DNA from: Zygnema cylindricum
Lineage: Eukaryota; Streptophyta; Zygnematophyceae; Zygnematales; Zygnemataceae
NCBI GenBank assembly: GCA_037447655.1
Contig: JBBHKE010000149.1
Coordinates: 1-40,728, forward strand
Length of the DNA: 40,728 bases
Direction of reading: 5' to 3'
Shown: in pieces, positions 1 through 8,937 of the stretch
Numbering within the stretch: the stretch's first letter is position 1
Layout: the number at the start of each line of letters is the position of its first letter
Notes under the pieces: generated by a model
The model's database searches: none
Told to the model about the DNA's origin: nothing
The model's input: only the letters and a program-made list of their open reading frames with translations
Translations under genes and position numbers: made by a program

Positions 1-199
1 TTCTCCATACTACTGGTGGACATGAAAGGACTCCACAACTGTAACATGTCTGGAGAGGGCCAAATGGTACCTCTCAAGACTACAACATTCCGGAAATTTT
101 GAATGTTGAGCAAGAGGATCTCATGTCTAACCTTCAACGGCTCCAAGGCCACAATCCGAGCATGAGGAAACCTGCAAAACCGGAAAAAATAAAAAAAAT

Positions 200-345
200 C
201 TGTTCAAAATTTACATTTTTCTGTTCAAAAGTTACATTTTTCTGTTCAAAAGTTTCCTTTTTCTGTTCAAAATTTACATTTTCTGTTCAAAAGTTACATT
301 TTACAGTTCAAAGTCTACATTTTTCTGTACAAAATTTACATCATT
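200..345. repeat. 22-bp AT-rich minisatellite, about 6-7 units
   Basis: Tandem units of about 22 bp built on TTACATTTTTCTGTTCAAAA, with small length changes in the later units. The 22-bp period is not a multiple of three, so the apparent 7-residue protein periodicity in the forward frame drifts and is a by-product. No coding role is inferred. Confidence 0.8.
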
Positions 346-789
346 ATTCTGTTTGCACTTAGGGGAATTTCAATATCGAGATTTACGCTCAAAATCTACC
401 TTGTTTGTGAAGCTAATCGTAAACCCGCCTTGTTCAAAATTAACATTATCCAGTTTGCTGTTAGGGGAAATTTTAAATTTTACTGTTTATCAAATTTTAC
501 CTTCAGTTCATCAGTAATCGTAGTGTCTTGTGAGTAACGATACATACAACGTGTAAAACAAAAATTGTCCATAAATTATATGATTATTCATGCTTTTATG
601 CACAAAAAAATTCGGTGGTATAATTCCCTATCTCTTTCCATATATAACTGCTTGCCTTGTTAAACCGTCATATCATTTTCCTGTTTGTTCTCTTTACATA
701 CGTACCTGATTGTATCCTCAGGCTGCCTTATCATTATTCTGTTTGCCCTGTTTCCTATATAACAAATATATGTATATGTGTGTGTGTGT
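346..789. other. AT-rich spacer, no gene seen
   Basis: No open frame with protein-like composition. Sequence resembling the preceding minisatellite (CTGTTTGC and TTCAAAAT fragments) recurs up to about 500. A short TG microsatellite at about 777-790 abuts the hairpin that follows. Confidence 0.6.
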
Positions 790-896
790 GCTCCTAAATA
801 TCGTAACCAGACGGTTTAACGACACTGGCAGAAGTTGTAATATATATACAACTTCTGCCAGTGTCGTTAAACCGTCTGGTTACGATATTTAGGAGC
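790..896. repeat. Perfect 50-bp inverted repeat with 7-nt loop
   Basis: Bases 790-839 are exactly the reverse complement of 847-896, separated by the loop ATATATA (840-846). Both arms are unique-looking, non-simple sequence, so the match is not a low-complexity artefact. A (TG)n run lies immediately left. It could be a tiny foldback MITE, a hairpin RNA locus, or a fold-back assembly or library artefact. No clear target-site duplication is visible. Confidence 0.95.
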
Positions 897-1284
897 CTAC
901 ACATTATTCAGAGTTAATCGCAATAATAGCTTATAATTCATAAACAAAAAGCGGGCAGTAGAGTCCACATAAGCCCAGTTTTGGATAGATGAATTGGTAA
1001 GGACCACTTTTCTTTCCCATCCCGTACTGTCAGTTCAATCTGTCAATATTACTCATGGTGAACGGCGTCCCAAACAAAGCTTCCAAAACCCTGTCATTCT
1101 AAGTAGGAAAGGCTTTATTGCATAACTCGGGATGGGCAAACCATTTGGGTACAAAAAGGGAGAGGAATATCACAAGAAATTGTTTTCCAAGAGTACTAGA
1201 ATCAAAAAAGATGGGCTAGCCCCATACTTTTTATAGTTGCAATTCTTAGTGAAATGTTGCCCCCATAGTTTTGTGTCAAAAATG
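897..1284. other. Spacer with no recognised feature
   Basis: Mixed-composition sequence with no long open frame and no repeat termini that I recognise. Confidence 0.5.
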
Positions 1285-1523
1285 ATGAGAAAACAGTGTT
1301 AAAGAGAAAAGAAAAAAATGTTAGAGTGAAGTGAAAACAGTTTTCAAGAAAAGAGAACATAGTGTTGGAGTGAAGTGAAAGCAGTGCTAAAGGAAAGAAA
1401 GTGAAGTGAAAACAGTGTTAAGGGAAGAAAAAAGTGTTAGAGTGAAATGGAAACAGTATTAAAGGGAAGAAAAAACAGTGTCAAAGGAAACAGAAAACAG
1501 TGTTAAAGGGAATAGAAAACAGG
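1285..1523. repeat. Degenerate purine-rich minisatellite
   Basis: Repeated variants of GTGAAAACAGTGTTAAAGGG with irregular spacing (roughly 20-45 bp) and A/G-rich linkers. It ends directly before the open frame at 1527-1715 on the opposite strand. Confidence 0.75.
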
Positions 1524-1526
1524 CCC

Positions 1527-1715
1527 TCACATGGTTGCAAGCAAAACAGTCGAAATTCCCACTCCTGGACCTCCATCCAAAATGGTGTTCAATTTTTTGT
1601 GGGCCTTAAAGATGTCGAAGTCCCCATATTCTAAAGCCTCCACAGCCAACAACGAATCACTTGTTTTGCGCCGCAAATAGAGTGGCACTAGACAGTTGCT
1701 GGTAAGACAGGGCAC
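1527..1715 (-). CDS. Unrecognised exon-like ORF (possible terminal exon)
   Basis: A 62-63-codon frame on the minus strand that begins directly after a plausible splice acceptor (CTTCCTTAG just above 1715) and ends in TGA. Its composition is protein-like (for example LAVEALEYGDFDIF, LDGGPGVGI) and it has no ATG of its own, as expected for an internal or last exon. I recognise no family. The acceptor and the first exon bases lie inside a threefold tandem duplication (1695-1974). It may be a host-gene remnant, a transposon exon, or chance. Confidence 0.22.
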   Translation of the reverse strand: MPCLTSNCLVPLYLRRKTSDSLLAVEALEYGDFDIFKAHKKLNTILDGGPGVGISTVLLATM

Positions 1716-1974
1716 CTAAGGAAGCAAATCAATCACACAAACAAAGAACAAACCAACAAACAAACATGTGAAATGTGAGTTACAACCTTTCTAAAAGAGT
1801 TGCTTGTAAGGCAGAGCACATAAGGAAGCAAATCAAACAAACAAACGACAAACAAACAAACATGTGAAATGTGAGTTACAACCTCTCAAAAAGAGTTTCT
1901 GGTAAGCAGGGCAACTAAGGAAGCAAATCAATCAAACAAATTAGTGAACGTGTGTTACAATCTTTCTAAAAAAG
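1695..1974. repeat. Three tandem units of about 80-105 bp
   Basis: Units start near 1695, 1799 and 1895. Each contains the GGTAAG...CAGGGCA...AAGGAAGCAAATCAA block, and the first two also contain CAAACATGTGAAATGTGAGT. The leftmost unit overlaps the start of the minus-strand ORF at 1527-1715, so a putative acceptor/exon edge has been copied. The third unit is shortened internally. Confidence 0.85.
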
Positions 1975-2383
1975 ACCATTATTTCAAACATCCTGGTTCT
2001 TGGTTGAATTACACAGACGTATCTTAAGTCCAAATTGAGGTCAGATGATGCAGTTCCTAAATAAAAAGGCTCTCTTTGCCAGACATGGTATTATGAGGAG
2101 TACAACGTGTATCACTATTAGTGCTAATGTTTTCCACCACTTAAAACAGTTTTTCTCTGTGCACACACGTCCAATTTTCAGTTGGAGGCTGCCAATCGGA
2201 AGGTACAACCTTTTCATCACAACCGACGGATTAATGATCCAATAAGTGTGCACAGAGAAAAAAAAGCTTAAAGGCCCGGAAAAAAATTAATGCTAATAGA
2301 AATACACAGTGTGCCTCAACAAGGCCACTGTTAGCAAAGTGTGACATAAAAAAAGGGTGGGAAGAACAAATCAATTCACTCAC

Positions 2384-2513
2384 CATCTGTTCAACACAGA
2401 AGATCACGCACTGAATCGGGTCGTTTCCATAAGGTCCGTCCTCAGACATCAAAGTAAACATCTGATCGGAATCCACCCAAGAATTATCCAGCCAGATGCG
2501 ATTTGATTTTCGA
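2384..2513 (-). CDS. Unrecognised internal-exon-like ORF
   Basis: Minus-strand open segment bounded by a good acceptor (GGAACTTGCAG before 2513) and a canonical donor (ATG then GTGAGT at 2383). The 43-codon translation is rich in W, D and P (for example WLDNSWVDSDQMF, SEDGPYGND). No family is recognised. It lies between the exon-like ORFs at 1527-1715 and 5266-5437 on the same strand, so all three could belong to one gene, but I could not build a consistent spliced frame. Confidence 0.22.
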
Positions 2514-2947
2514 CTGCAAGTTCCAACCAAAAATCAACAACTGCTTAAGCTTTTAGATTGCTCTCTTCGCTAGAGCTGTCGGTTTTCTTTAACACTCTTT
2601 TAATGGCATTTAATTTCACCGAGATAGCAGATGCTAGAAGAAAATACTTACCCGTAAACAGGCTGAACAAATTCTGACCTTTACACATGAAGGAAATGGA
2701 AGAATCACTGAAAAATACAGCAGACACTCCAATACTGATGCGTCTTTGCTTCTAACAAAATTGACTAACCTCAGATGCATCTCTCACTTAGTAGCAGCCA
2801 GCAAATTGAGACAGCAATAAAATCTCCATTTCATGAGAAATTGGGGCGCATTAGTCAAATTTATGCGCATTGTCACCCTGTCTACTAATATTGTTCATAC
2901 TAATTTTGCGTTAATACTAATGATTAACGAATAGAAATGGGCAATGT

Positions 2948-3126
2948 TGTTGTCCATCGTTATTAGTGTAGAGGAAGTAATAGTGTAAATGCAGAATTAG
3001 AATGCATAATACTAATTTAGTGTAGGGAGATGTCGCGATCTGTAGTTCACTCACTATTTTATGATTTTCAGTAAAAAAAAGGAGCGACCGAATTAGCGCT
3101 ATTAACGCTAATACAAACGGGTAGTG
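2948..3126. mobile_element. TA-MITE copy, degenerate
   Basis: The left end (ATCGTTATTAGTGTAGAGGAA) and right end (CGCTAATACAAACGGG then TAGTG) match the termini of the better-preserved TA-flanked MITEs in this window. The right end is followed by TA at 3127-3128. About 179 bp. It has internal similarity to the adjacent copy at 3129-3316, including a shared CTATTTTATGATTTT block. Non-coding. Confidence 0.6.
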
Positions 3127-3128
3127 TA

Positions 3129-3316
3129 CACCGCCCGTTGTTATTAGTGCAAAGGAACTATTAGTACTGAAGCAAAATTAGTATCAAAAATACTAATTTA
3201 AGACAGAGTGACTGGCCGATTTAAGGCCACCTTAAGTAATGGTATTAAAAACTATTTTATGATTTTTGGCCAAAAAAACCAAATTTATATAATTAACACT
3301 AGCGATGGGGGCAACA
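3129..3316. mobile_element. TA-MITE copy, tandem to the previous one
   Basis: Starts CACCGCCCGTTGTTATTAG after TA (3127-3128) and ends in a degraded terminus GCAACA before TA (3317-3318). About 188 bp, non-coding. It sits head-to-tail with the copy at 2948-3126 and shares its internal order of motifs (GAACTATTAGT, ATACTAATTTA, CTATTTTATGATTTT). Confidence 0.65.
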
Positions 3317-3359
3317 TACTGTCATGATAGACTGTTTATTGAAGATAGAACCCAATAGC

Positions 3360-3497
3360 TTACCTGCAGTTGTGGGGCTGAGAAAGAATATGCTCAATTG
3401 TCCTTTCTGAGTAGCCACAAAGACAAAGAGGAGAGCGATATCCTTGACGAAGAATCCAAGGACCGTACTCTTCCTTTGACCGCCTGCTTATACCACT
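3360..3497 (-). pseudogene. Possible LINE-type C-terminal zinc-knuckle remnant
   Basis: A minus-strand frame of about 45 codons ends at TAA 3360-3362. It contains the motif LCLCGYSERTIEHIL followed by a Cys five residues later. In established LINE families the polyprotein ends with a Cys-Cys...ETxEHxL...C motif of this form. No RT domain is seen upstream, so this is at best a dead fragment. A chance match cannot be excluded without a profile search. Confidence 0.3.
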
Positions 3498-3738
3498 ACC
3501 TGCCGGGAACAGTCATCAATACAATTATTCAATCCTCAGTTCGCGACATTTTTGTCTTCGTGACGATCCAAAAAAAAATGTATAACTATAATTGCAGTAC
3601 CTGCTCAAAAAATTAGTGAAATTTATTTTGCTAGTTGGAATGCCCTCCTTGGTGATACAAGACGTGTAAATTTTCATTCAGCTGTTATGTCGCTACAATT
3701 CTCACGTTCTCCTTCAGTACATAATCAATAGCAAGATA

Positions 3739-3951
3739 CACCGTGTATCATTTTTAGCGTCAATGACACTACATTGGTGCCCCTGAATTTCACCCCATGA
3801 ACCTAAAATAATGTCAACGACATTATTTTTTTCCGTAAACGCTAATTCTTTAAACGGTTCGAACCCAGCCACGCCATTTAGAACTGAATTATAATTAATT
3901 ACACTATTATAATCCCCGCATTTACAATTCCTTGACAAACGATACACAGTG
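3739..3951. mobile_element. TA-MITE copy, 213 bp
   Basis: Left end CACCGTGTATCATTTTTAGCG follows TA at 3737-3738. The right end (TTGACAAACGATACACAGTG) precedes TA at 3952-3953. The ends match the TIR consensus of the MITE at 6353-6564 with several substitutions, and the length (213 bp) is almost the same. The minus-strand ORF inside is a shadow of the MITE. Confidence 0.6.
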
Positions 3952-3953
3952 TA

Positions 3954-5265
3954 CTAATTTTTGCCCAAGGGATTGCAAATGCAACAAATGGAGTGCTTCA
4001 TGAAACACGAACTTCATTAATGGAACGGAGACAGCATACTGCATAACTGTGTAGCAGAAGCAAAGCCATTGTTTTTATTCGATTCATAGCTTCATCAATG
4101 TCAATATAAGTCAGCTACCTGAGGTTATATTTGTTCTTCATGCTTTGACCAGTTTTGACCAGTCTTCATTCCAAAAACGTTTCTGCCCCAAACGGTTGAC
4201 AAACCCTGACTGTTCAATGTTTTCAGCTTCTTATTTATTAAGCATTTCGTAAGTTCTTTTCCTCTACATCTATTCAACTCCCAATCAAAAAAAAATATCT
4301 TAAATTCTTAGTCCTTGTTCTTCTTTTCTTCTTGCGTTCGTAACCCTCCATTCTTCTTCTTTACTTACATATATACAAACAAAACGTGCTGGCCTCAGCC
4401 AAGCCATAGAAAAGGCAGTTTTGTAACCTCTTTTGCATACAATTCTTGTCAGTTTAACTTTTTGGCTTGTTGCTTCGTTAGGATTGGATATGACAAACTC
4501 CTTCGATCAAAAAGAAATCCCTATCATTGCGCAATCCTACAAAAGTATCGAATCACTATAATAGTTCAGATGTATCGGTTCAAGTTCACTTACTCCATTC
4601 CAAAACAATTCTGACTCATATAGTGGATTGTTCTATATGATGAAGTGAAATCAATTCAGGTCGAATTTGATCATTTAGAGCAATCGATACAGTACATGAC
4701 GATTCAACAAATTACAGAAGACTCTGTAAAATCCGAGAGGACAAGGAGCTGGAGGACAAGAGGAGAAGGAGGAGGAAATTAAATATGTACAAAGTCACAG
4801 CTGAAATATGCGGATACTGTGAAAAATGTTGACTCAAAACGAATGATGGGCTGACCTTAATAAAAAGACGTCCCTAGAATTTGAATCACAATCATTTTTT
4901 GAAACGTGATGAAATTTCTCCTGTTGAACTCCAATGTTTGTGGAAAACTGGGCCAAAGTTCAGCTTTTTTACCTTGTCCTTCAACCAAAAATTTTACTGT
5001 CCAGTATGGAATATCTGAAAATTGACGAGTTGAACTTTCATATTACGCAACACTAAACAATAAACATTGCATTATATCAGATGGTCCTTATCTAATCCTT
5101 TTCTTACTTTTCATGCATATCGCGTCATCTGATATCTATAAGTAATGGTCACCTGAATGATCTCCAAAAGCGATACTAAAAAATGTATCTTGACACCAAT
5201 CCATTAAATTGACATCACAGGTTAAATAGATCTACCCTTGAAACTCAAGACCTGCAAAGCCTTAC
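3954..5265. other. AT-rich region with no recognised gene
   Basis: No convincing coding frame or repeat terminus. The plus-strand ORF at 4315-4614 is low-complexity at its start and lacks recognisable motifs. An A/G-rich stretch lies at about 4730-4780. Confidence 0.45.
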
Positions 5266-5437
5266 CATCCATGTACGGACGCATGCAAACGGAAGCCATG
5301 GCGTCCAGATTTGCATGAATACCATCCACAATCTCCAACCTGCTTCTCTCCATAAGAGTTAAACCAAACCACGTGGCAGCTGCCACACACAAGAATGAGT
5401 ACAGCGCCGTGTAGCCATGCTTGTTAGTTACCATCAT
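5266..5437 (-). CDS. Unrecognised first-exon-like ORF with a membrane segment
   Basis: Starts with two ATGs at 5437 and runs 57 codons to a canonical donor (GGATG then GTAAGG at 5265). Residues about 13-30 (ALYSFLCVAAATWFGLTLM) form a hydrophobic, probably membrane-spanning segment followed by a charged stretch (MERSRLEIVDG). I recognise no family. A following exon could not be assigned with confidence, though exon-like ORFs lie downstream on the same strand at 2384-2513 and 1527-1715. Confidence 0.3.
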
Positions 5438-6350
5438 GCTATACTCTACTTGTTGCTATCGATTCACCTCAGATCCACACTCTTTTCAGCAGCTTTGTAT
5501 ACTAAAGAAAGAAGATCGTATTAAAAAAATTGTGATGGTTAAACCATCTAGGTATAAAGCATGATTGAAATAGTCGAAAGGACTACTGAAGAACCACCAA
5601 AGGTTAGAGATGAAAACGTAAAGAAAATTATGCTGCTTTTCTTTACTGCAGCAGCATTTAGGAGTATGCTGAGAGTTTTGTTTCTCAGCATTTCGCTTCT
5701 GAATTGCCGCATTAATTTTTAACTCATAGCAGCAAGACGAAAGGAAGATGTACGTTTTGATTATCACTACGTTACAGTACAGTCTTCATGTACATAAACG
5801 TACAGTCCTACATGTAAACAAACGTACAGTACTACTGTACTGTACTGTGCATTCTAGTGCGGTTTCGTTTCACTTGTCGATTGCCGCAATCATTACTTTC
5901 CTGTACAGTATACGAACTCATATAGTATTGGAATGTAATTTCTCTGCGGCATTTGTTTCACCCTACAAATTCACGATGAAAGAACACAGTATACAGTTGC
6001 GTTACAGTTCATAAGTACACTGCAGTACTGTACAGTTCAGTAAAGTACTACATGACTGGACTGTACACTAATGTACTCTGTTGTACAAGCGTGAAACGCC
6101 TCCCCCGGAGGTACAGTACTGTAGATATCGTCGTGTTTTACCTTAAAAGTCGGTGGACAGTGGGACGCGATTGACGTAAGCTGGTCAGAAGCGCTTGGTG
6201 TTTCGCGGAAGGGCCGAAGGTAAACTTTAAATCCACGTCATCAACAGCCCCAACATTATGGGAGGTAAACGCCAAAATTATTATATTATACAGTGCTGTA
6301 CATTACAGGTCTATCACTGTAATGTTCTAGGGATGACAGTCATCGTCCAT
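5438..6350. other. GTAC-rich spacer
   Basis: No recognised gene. From about 5770 to 6120 the tetranucleotide GTAC recurs densely in TACAGTACTGTAC-like palindromic clusters. Open frames across it are made of this repetition. It ends at the TA-MITE at 6353. Confidence 0.6.
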
Positions 6351-6352
6351 TA

Positions 6353-6564
6353 CACCGCCAATCGTTATTAGCGTGTGAGTTATTTTAGCGTATACGAATA
6401 ATTAGCGTGGTTACGCTAATTGGGAATTTGAAAATTTTCGAAGAAATCGTCTATTCTAATTAGGAATTAGGGTTATTTTAAATAAAATGGATAATTCTAT
6501 TTGAGAATAAAAAAAAAAACCGGGACGGAATTAGCGTACACAACGCTAATAACGATTGGCGGTG
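6353..6564. mobile_element. TA-MITE, 212 bp, perfect 22-bp TIRs
   Basis: Bounded by TA at 6351-6352 and 6565-6566. The terminal 22 bp, starting CACCGCCAATCGTTATTAGC, are exact inverted copies. The AT-rich interior has no coding capacity. A TA target duplication is the Tc1/mariner hallmark, but no transposase of that superfamily occurs in the window, so the assignment rests on TSD and TIR form only. Confidence 0.9.
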
Positions 6565-6631
6565 TAGCGTGACGCTGCCGGTTGAATGTCAACCCAACAG
6601 TTCACTTTAACCTATTTCACTATGTCAGTTA

Positions 6632-7252
6632 GGGTGTGTCCCCATGCGTATAAGTAAGGGGTTTTTTTGTCGTTTTCCTGTTAAGCTTTGCGTCGTACTT
6701 CCTAAGTTCCATCCGTACGAAGGAATCGCAAAATTGTAGAGTACAATTTGCGTCACCCTCGAACTTAGGATGTACGAAAAATTGTCGTCTTGTGTTTTTC
6801 GACCCACTTCGACGACAAAAATCATCATCTTCAACCAGCGCAAACGGACAAAACCAAACAAATTGTGTACTTTGCTTTGTCGTACCTGAACGCAAACGGA
6901 CAAAACATAGCGGATCGTGCACTTTTCGTCGTCGCTTGAATTCTTTTGAAATTTCCCTGAAATTTCTTACACGTGCGACTACGTGTTTTTATTGGTTTTT
7001 CGAAAAATCTTTGTTTTAAAACACATCTTCCTTGTGTTTTAAAGAAAAGTTTGAAGATGACGTTTTTTGGCGTGGCCGTGGGTCGAAGAACACAAAACAA
7101 CAATATGTAGTACATCTTAAATTCGAAGATGATGCAAAATGTACTTCTCATTTTTTCTTTTTTTTTTACATTTGACACTTACGCGGTACGACTCTAAGTT
7201 TTACAAGAAAACGACATAAAAAACCCTTACTTAGGCACATGGAGACGCACCC
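6632..7252. mobile_element. PIF/Harbinger-like non-autonomous element, 621 bp
   Basis: Flanked by TTA at 6629-6631 and 7253-7255, the 3-bp target typical of PIF/Harbinger (Tourist) elements. The termini are GGGTGTGTCCCCATG and, inverted, GGGTGCGTCTCCATG. Similarity between the arms continues for about 70 bp and includes a shared TGTCGTTTTC block. No transposase frame is present; the ORFs here are shadows of the repeated arms. A truncated relative occurs at 8029-8253. Confidence 0.75.
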
Positions 7253-8028
7253 TTAGCCGCAAAATTGAAATTCATTCGCGAATCCTAAATAGTGTGGCCT
7301 GCTTTGTTTGCGAGAGACGACGCGCATTATTTTCATTTAGTTTCATTGGTATTTTTACGCCGGTCCGTTTTAAAATAATGTACAAAGCATAGTTCAAAAG
7401 TAGGTGAAATCAGGCCCATACAATATGCGTATTGTATGTAAAACATACAATATGACCTAAGACCCATATTGTATTGGTCTCAAAATAAAAAAAAAATAGT
7501 AACAAGGTTGAGTTGCACATCCATCGATAGATAATTAAACGTCATGTCTAAATTTTGAAAATCATTCGGACAATTTTTTTTTTCTGTGAGTTCTAAGGTA
7601 TTTTTTATTTTAACCGTCAAATTCGGAAGATCAGACGGTCGCTGATCGAAGTAATGATGTAAGAAGTTCACATGAAAATCCCATAACACAACTCATCCTA
7701 CGCCGTGTCAATTCGCTACAAAATTTCGTCCTGCGGCGTGCGCTATATTATGATCACACGTCAGATTCGTACGTTCGTACAAGAGTGTGCACAAACGCAC
7801 ACACATATATAGTATGCCTACTCTACGCTGGTTTTGTGCCAAGTTTTGTGCGCCTTCCAAACGCCTACTTTTGAACTATGGTACAAAGTTTAATTAGTTT
7901 CGTGCGATTTTATTTATTTGTACAAAACTTTTAGTACTTTATTTTGGGAGGTTTCAATTCGCGTTGTTTTTCAATTTGCGTCTACGTTCAATGTACGATT
8001 CGTGATTAAAATTCAATTTTGCGGCTAA
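7253..8028. mobile_element. Inverted-repeat element X (copy 1), interrupted
   Basis: Ends are inverted copies built on TTAGCCGCAAAATTGAA. The interior matches the copy at 28205-28598 in two blocks (about 7330-7387 and 7881-8000 against about 28395-28560). The 493-bp insertion at 7388-7880 separates the blocks. Both sides abut Harbinger-like ends, making a larger symmetrical structure. Superfamily not assigned. Confidence 0.7.
7388..7880. mobile_element. hAT-like MITE Y, 493 bp, 8-bp TSD
   Basis: Flanked on both sides by GTACAAAG (7380-7387 and 7881-7888). Termini are CATAGTTCAAAAGTAGG and its inverted copy. The 28-kb copy of the host element carries GTACAAAG once at the equivalent place, which is an empty site within the same window. 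An 8-bp TSD and CA-beginning TIRs fit the hAT superfamily. A relative lies at 8938 in the opposite internal orientation. The minus-strand ORF at 7480-7689 is a shadow. Confidence 0.88.
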
Positions 8029-8253
8029 GGGCACATTCCCATGTGTTAAATTTACAGTTATTTTTTGTCGTTTTCCTTTATAACTGGGAAAAAAAGGAAA
8101 AAATCTACAGCCGTACCAAAAAATTCAAATTACCACCGTACAAGTTGCGTTCTATTAAAACTTTAGTTGTATCGCAGTTTGTCGTCTATCGCGATGCATT
8201 TTATCGTTTAGCAAGTTTTGACCCACTTTCGCGTCCTTCCAGATCATCTTCAA
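8029..8253. mobile_element. Truncated Harbinger-like end
   Basis: Begins GGGCACATTCCCATGTG and follows the same order of motifs as the element at 6632 (TGTCGTTTTCC, then GACCCACTTTCG and ATCATCTTCAA). It stops at the palindrome at 8254-8295 with no partner terminus, so it is a fragment. Confidence 0.6.
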
Positions 8254-8295
8254 ACTTTATATAAAATCACCTCGCGAGGTGATTTTAAATAAAGT
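8254..8295. repeat. 42-nt palindrome centred on CTCGCGAG
   Basis: The central 26 nt (8262-8287), TAAAATCACCTCG and its complement, are perfectly palindromic. The outer ACTTTAT/ATAAAGT flanks extend the symmetry with one mismatch pair. It lies at the truncation point of the Harbinger-like fragment. Confidence 0.85.
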
Positions 8296-8644
8296 TCCAT
8301 GACGTGGGCGAATATTCATATGATTTCGCACGCGTCGGAGGTTTTTGACAAAGTTTTCCTCAAAAAAAAAACCCACTGCACGTTTACAGTGTAACAAGAT
8401 CTCCTTCCTCTCATAAAATCCCATTACTACAAACAATCCCAACCACACATTCCACACATTGGAAAATACACATCCACATTGGACCACACTCACATAAGGA
8501 TAAACTTTAAATTATAATAAGCTTCTGTCCACATAACATTAGCTTGGTCTCTTGCCCTCGTGGCTCAACCCTTATTATTAAAGTGTTTTCCACTACTCTC
8601 CACTCTTAATAATTATATCTCTTAACTTCTAAAACACTATTTAG

Positions 8645-8908
8645 TTAGTAAGAGATTTTAAATGCAAAAATGCCTTTTCTCCAATTTGGTATTAATCGCT
8701 CAGAACCAAGATCAATCAGAATTTCCACAAAATTTTCCAAAGGAAAAGATGTATACTCTCCTCTTACACTTCCCTATTTATCCATCATCGCCATGGACTC
8801 GCCAGGGCAGAGTCAACGCTCCGTTTTAACAGGCTTTTACCTGGGCCAATCATTGATAAGCAAGGACTCAGACTGACCAATGCAAAAACGTGCGAAATCT
8901 CTTACTAA
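8645..8908. mobile_element. Small inverted-repeat element with probable 8-bp TSD
   Basis: Termini TTAGTAAGAGATTT and its exact inverse, with flanks CTATTTAG (8637-8644) and CTACTTAG (8909-8916) differing at one base. 264 bp. The interior is less AT-rich than its surroundings and has no recognised coding frame. The 8-bp duplication suggests hAT or a related superfamily, although the TTAG end is not typical. Confidence 0.6.
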
Positions 8909-8937
8909 CTACTTAGCACTTTACTAACCAATAAAAC

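Noticed and set aside
200-345. CRISPR-like repeat array
   Set aside because: Units are contiguous 22-bp tandem repeats without unique spacers, in eukaryotic sequence.
2652-2707. Candidate 56-nt exon with TTTTTCAG acceptor and GTAAGT donor upstream of the 2384-2513 exon
   Set aside because: No frame through it stays open when joined to the next exon-like segment, so it was not annotated.
6625-7178. Several 90-115-codon ORFs on both strands
   Set aside because: They overlap each other and lie within the Harbinger-like element; no transposase motif in any frame.
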